64,000 nucleotides of DNA from Spirochaetota bacterium (GTDB taxonomy: Bacteria > Spirochaetota > Spirochaetia > Treponematales > Rectinemataceae). Below the pieces are notes generated by a model, which searched no databases, had not been told where the DNA came from, and worked only from the letters and a program-made list of their open reading frames with translations. Location: contig JAKLFE010000004.1 of NCBI GenBank assembly GCA_022711355.1, positions 56,199-120,198 on the forward strand. Direction: 5' to 3'. Positions within the stretch are counted from its first letter, which is position 1. Every line of letters begins with the position of its first letter. This document shows, piece after piece, positions 62,605-64,000 of this stretch. A program made the translations under genes and the position numbers.

Positions 62605-63359
62605 CGGCCCGTCGGCCCGAGGGGCCGGGCCGAGCCCGGCCCGCCCTCCCCCGCCCCGAGGTGGCCCAGGCGCTTGAACACGACCAGGGCCAGGTAGGAC
62701 AGGAGGATGAAGAGGGAGAAGGCCGCCGAGAAGAGCACGGCCTTCGGCTCCGCCATCGCCTCGGCCACCTCGGCGACGACGCGGCGCGGCGAGAGGACGA
62801 CGTCCCAGGAGCTCAGGCGCGAGAAGCGGCCCAGGTAGATGCCGAAGCCCGACAGGAGGATTGCCGCGAGGACGAGGGCCCGGGCGGGGAGCTTGCCCCA
62901 GGCGAGGGAGCCGGCCTCGTGCATGAGCCACATCGACACGAGGCCGATGAAGTGGCCGATGAAGGCGAAGGCGGCGTTCATGATGATGTCGTACCAGATC
63001 ATGGCCTCGAGGCCGAGCCACTCCGAGGGGCCCGCCTTGAGGTAGGTCCCCCGGATGACGTGGATGAAGTCGGTGAAGATGTAGGGGGCGTTCGGGTAGA
63101 ACAGGAGCCAGAGCGCGGCCAGGGGGGCGAGGGCCCAGCCCAGCCGCCGCCCCGGCGCCCAGCGGGCGCACAGGAGGGCGGCGGCCGCGGCGGCGAGGTA
63201 GGGCACCATCGCCAGGCCGAGGTTCAGGACGAGGTAGAGGTACCAGATGCGGCCGGAGACCGCGACCCTGATCGCGTACAGGAGCACGCAGCCCAGGGCC
63301 GCGAGCGCGAGGAAGGAGCTGAGCTCGAGGAGCTCCGAAGGCTTGCCCGCCCGGCGCAT
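62601..63359 (-). CDS. DUF1361 family membrane protein
   Basis: 252 residues with about seven hydrophobic helices. The family core reads WLLFYPNAPYIFTDFIHV, WYDIIMNAAFAFIGHFIGLVSMW and GIYLGRFSRLSSWDV. DUF1361 proteins are integral membrane proteins of unknown function. The ATG at 63359 lies 8 bp after the thrS stop, so it is probably cotranscribed with thrS. Convergent with ugpQ, sharing the tetranucleotide CTAG for both stop codons. Confidence 0.85.
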   Translation of the reverse strand: MRRAGKPSELLELSSFLALAALGCVLLYAIRVAVSGRIWYLYLVLNLGLAMVPYLAAAAAALLCARWAPGRRLGWALAPLAALWLLFYPNAPYIFTDFIHVIRGTYLKAGPSEWLGLEAMIWYDIIMNAAFAFIGHFIGLVSMWLMHEAGSLAWGKLPARALVLAAILLSGFGIYLGRFSRLSSWDVVLSPRRVVAEVAEAMAEPKAVLFSAAFSLFILLSYLALVVFKRLGHLGAGEGGPGSARPLGPTGR

Positions 63360-63367
63360 CCGGCCCC

Positions 63368-64000
63368 CTAGGCCTCGAGGTCCTTGGCCGCGACCTTCGC
63401 GAGGACCCGGGCCTTGAAGTCGGCGAGCTTGACGCCGTTCTCCTGGCTCCCGTCGAGCTTGCGAACGGAGACCGCGGCCTCGTCGGCCTCCTTCTGGCCG
63501 ACGACGAGCATGTAGGGGATCTTCTGGCCCTGGGCCTCGCGGATCTTCGCGTTCATGCGCGCGTCGGAGAGGTCGGCCCGGGCCCGGAGGCCGGCGGCCT
63601 TGAGCTCGGCGACCGCCTTCTTGGCGTACTCGTCGAAGGCCGGGGCCACGGGGATGACCACGGCCTGCTCGGGGGCGAGCCAGACCGGGAAGGCCCCCGC
63701 GGTGTGCTCGAGGTAGACGCCGAAGAAGCGCTCGATCGAGCCGAGGAGGGCGCGGTGGACCATGTAGGGCCGCTTGCGCTGGCCGTCCTGGTCGACGTAC
63801 TCCATCTGGAAGCGCTCGGGCTCGTTGAAGTCGAACTGGATGGTGGTCAGCTGCCACTCGCGGCCGATCGCGTCCTTGACCTTGAGGTCGATCTTGGGGC
63901 CGTAGAAGGCGCCGCCGCCCTCGTCCACCTCGTAGGCCAGGCCCTCCTTCTCGATGGCCTTCTTGAGGGAGGCCAGGGCGGTGTCCCACATCTCGGGGGC
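63368..64000 (-). CDS. thrS: threonyl-tRNA synthetase (C-terminal part, 5' end outside window)
   Basis: The 210 visible residues cover the end of the catalytic core and the anticodon-binding domain. FYGPKIDLKVKDAIGREWQLTTIQFDFNEPERF is motif-2/3-side ThrRS sequence, and PYMVHRALLGSIERFFGVYLEHTAGAFPVWLAPEQ is motif 3. The anticodon domain includes IPVAPAFDEYAKKAV, ARADLSDARMNAKIREAQGQKIPYMLVVGQKEA and NGVKLADF. It charges tRNA-Thr. The frame continues to the window edge, so the TGS, editing and early catalytic parts are not seen. Confidence 0.97.
   Translation of the reverse strand, partial: APEMWDTALASLKKAIEKEGLAYEVDEGGGAFYGPKIDLKVKDAIGREWQLTTIQFDFNEPERFQMEYVDQDGQRKRPYMVHRALLGSIERFFGVYLEHTAGAFPVWLAPEQAVVIPVAPAFDEYAKKAVAELKAAGLRARADLSDARMNAKIREAQGQKIPYMLVVGQKEADEAAVSVRKLDGSQENGVKLADFKARVLAKVAAKDLEA

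Overview
The window is a very GC-rich (about 70% by eye) bacterial chromosome segment with tightly packed genes on both strands. The content points to a high-GC member of the Spirochaetota or a close relative. The main hints are a FabV/TER-type enoyl reductase directly after fabH-fabF-fabZ, a solitary groES, and a TGS-type nucleoside kinase. This is inference from gene content; no 16S rRNA gene is present. The ends cut through rplM (left) and thrS (right). I see no transposase, integrase, phage gene or CRISPR array.

1-14.0 kb is mostly housekeeping: L13, an RNB-domain ribonuclease, a class III cyclase with two 2TM modules, a pyrimidine-dimer glycosylase, a deoxyribonucleotidase, tRNA-Arg(CCU), a MATE pump paired with a threonine-synthase look-alike that lacks the PLP lysine, a DAACS symporter, PtsN, GroES and FtsH. 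14.0-25.5 kb holds a sulfatase-modifying-factor-like protein, the fabH-fabF-fabZ-fabV operon behind an unusual TGACA-repeat leader, a GH4 glycosidase, RsmE, PepF, an M28-like peptidase and a LacI regulator. 25.6-36 kb holds the nucleoside kinase, a five-gene peptide-type ABC transporter with oversized extracytoplasmic parts, and a second MATE pump.

36-54 kb is the most coherent region. A LarA homologue is followed by a gap-pgk-malic enzyme operon in which both the GAPDH and the PGK are of archaeal type. This block is bracketed by two copies of a CACAGAG-type palindromic intergenic repeat. Next come iolG-iolB-iolD-iolE and a ribose-type ABC transporter with two more Gfo/Idh/MocA dehydrogenases and a TIM-barrel isomerase, together a myo-inositol catabolism and uptake cluster. 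A LacI regulator is divergent from the transporter. Three matching palindromes (consensus close to CTGAAAACGATTTCAG) sit on the two promoters of the cluster, so the regulon can be read directly. iolC, iolJ and iolA are not here.

54-64 kb holds a DUF2846/CsgG-like lipoprotein, a secreted ComEC-like metallohydrolase, a Ugp-type ABC importer without an ATPase gene, a TIM-barrel isomerase, a third LacI regulator, a glycerophosphodiester phosphodiesterase, a DUF1361 membrane protein and thrS.

Two expression features recur. Several genes without a Shine-Dalgarno have a good -35/-10 pair ending 7-9 nt before the start codon, which predicts leaderless mRNAs. All three transporter operons carry a perfect GC-rich hairpin just after the binding-protein gene.
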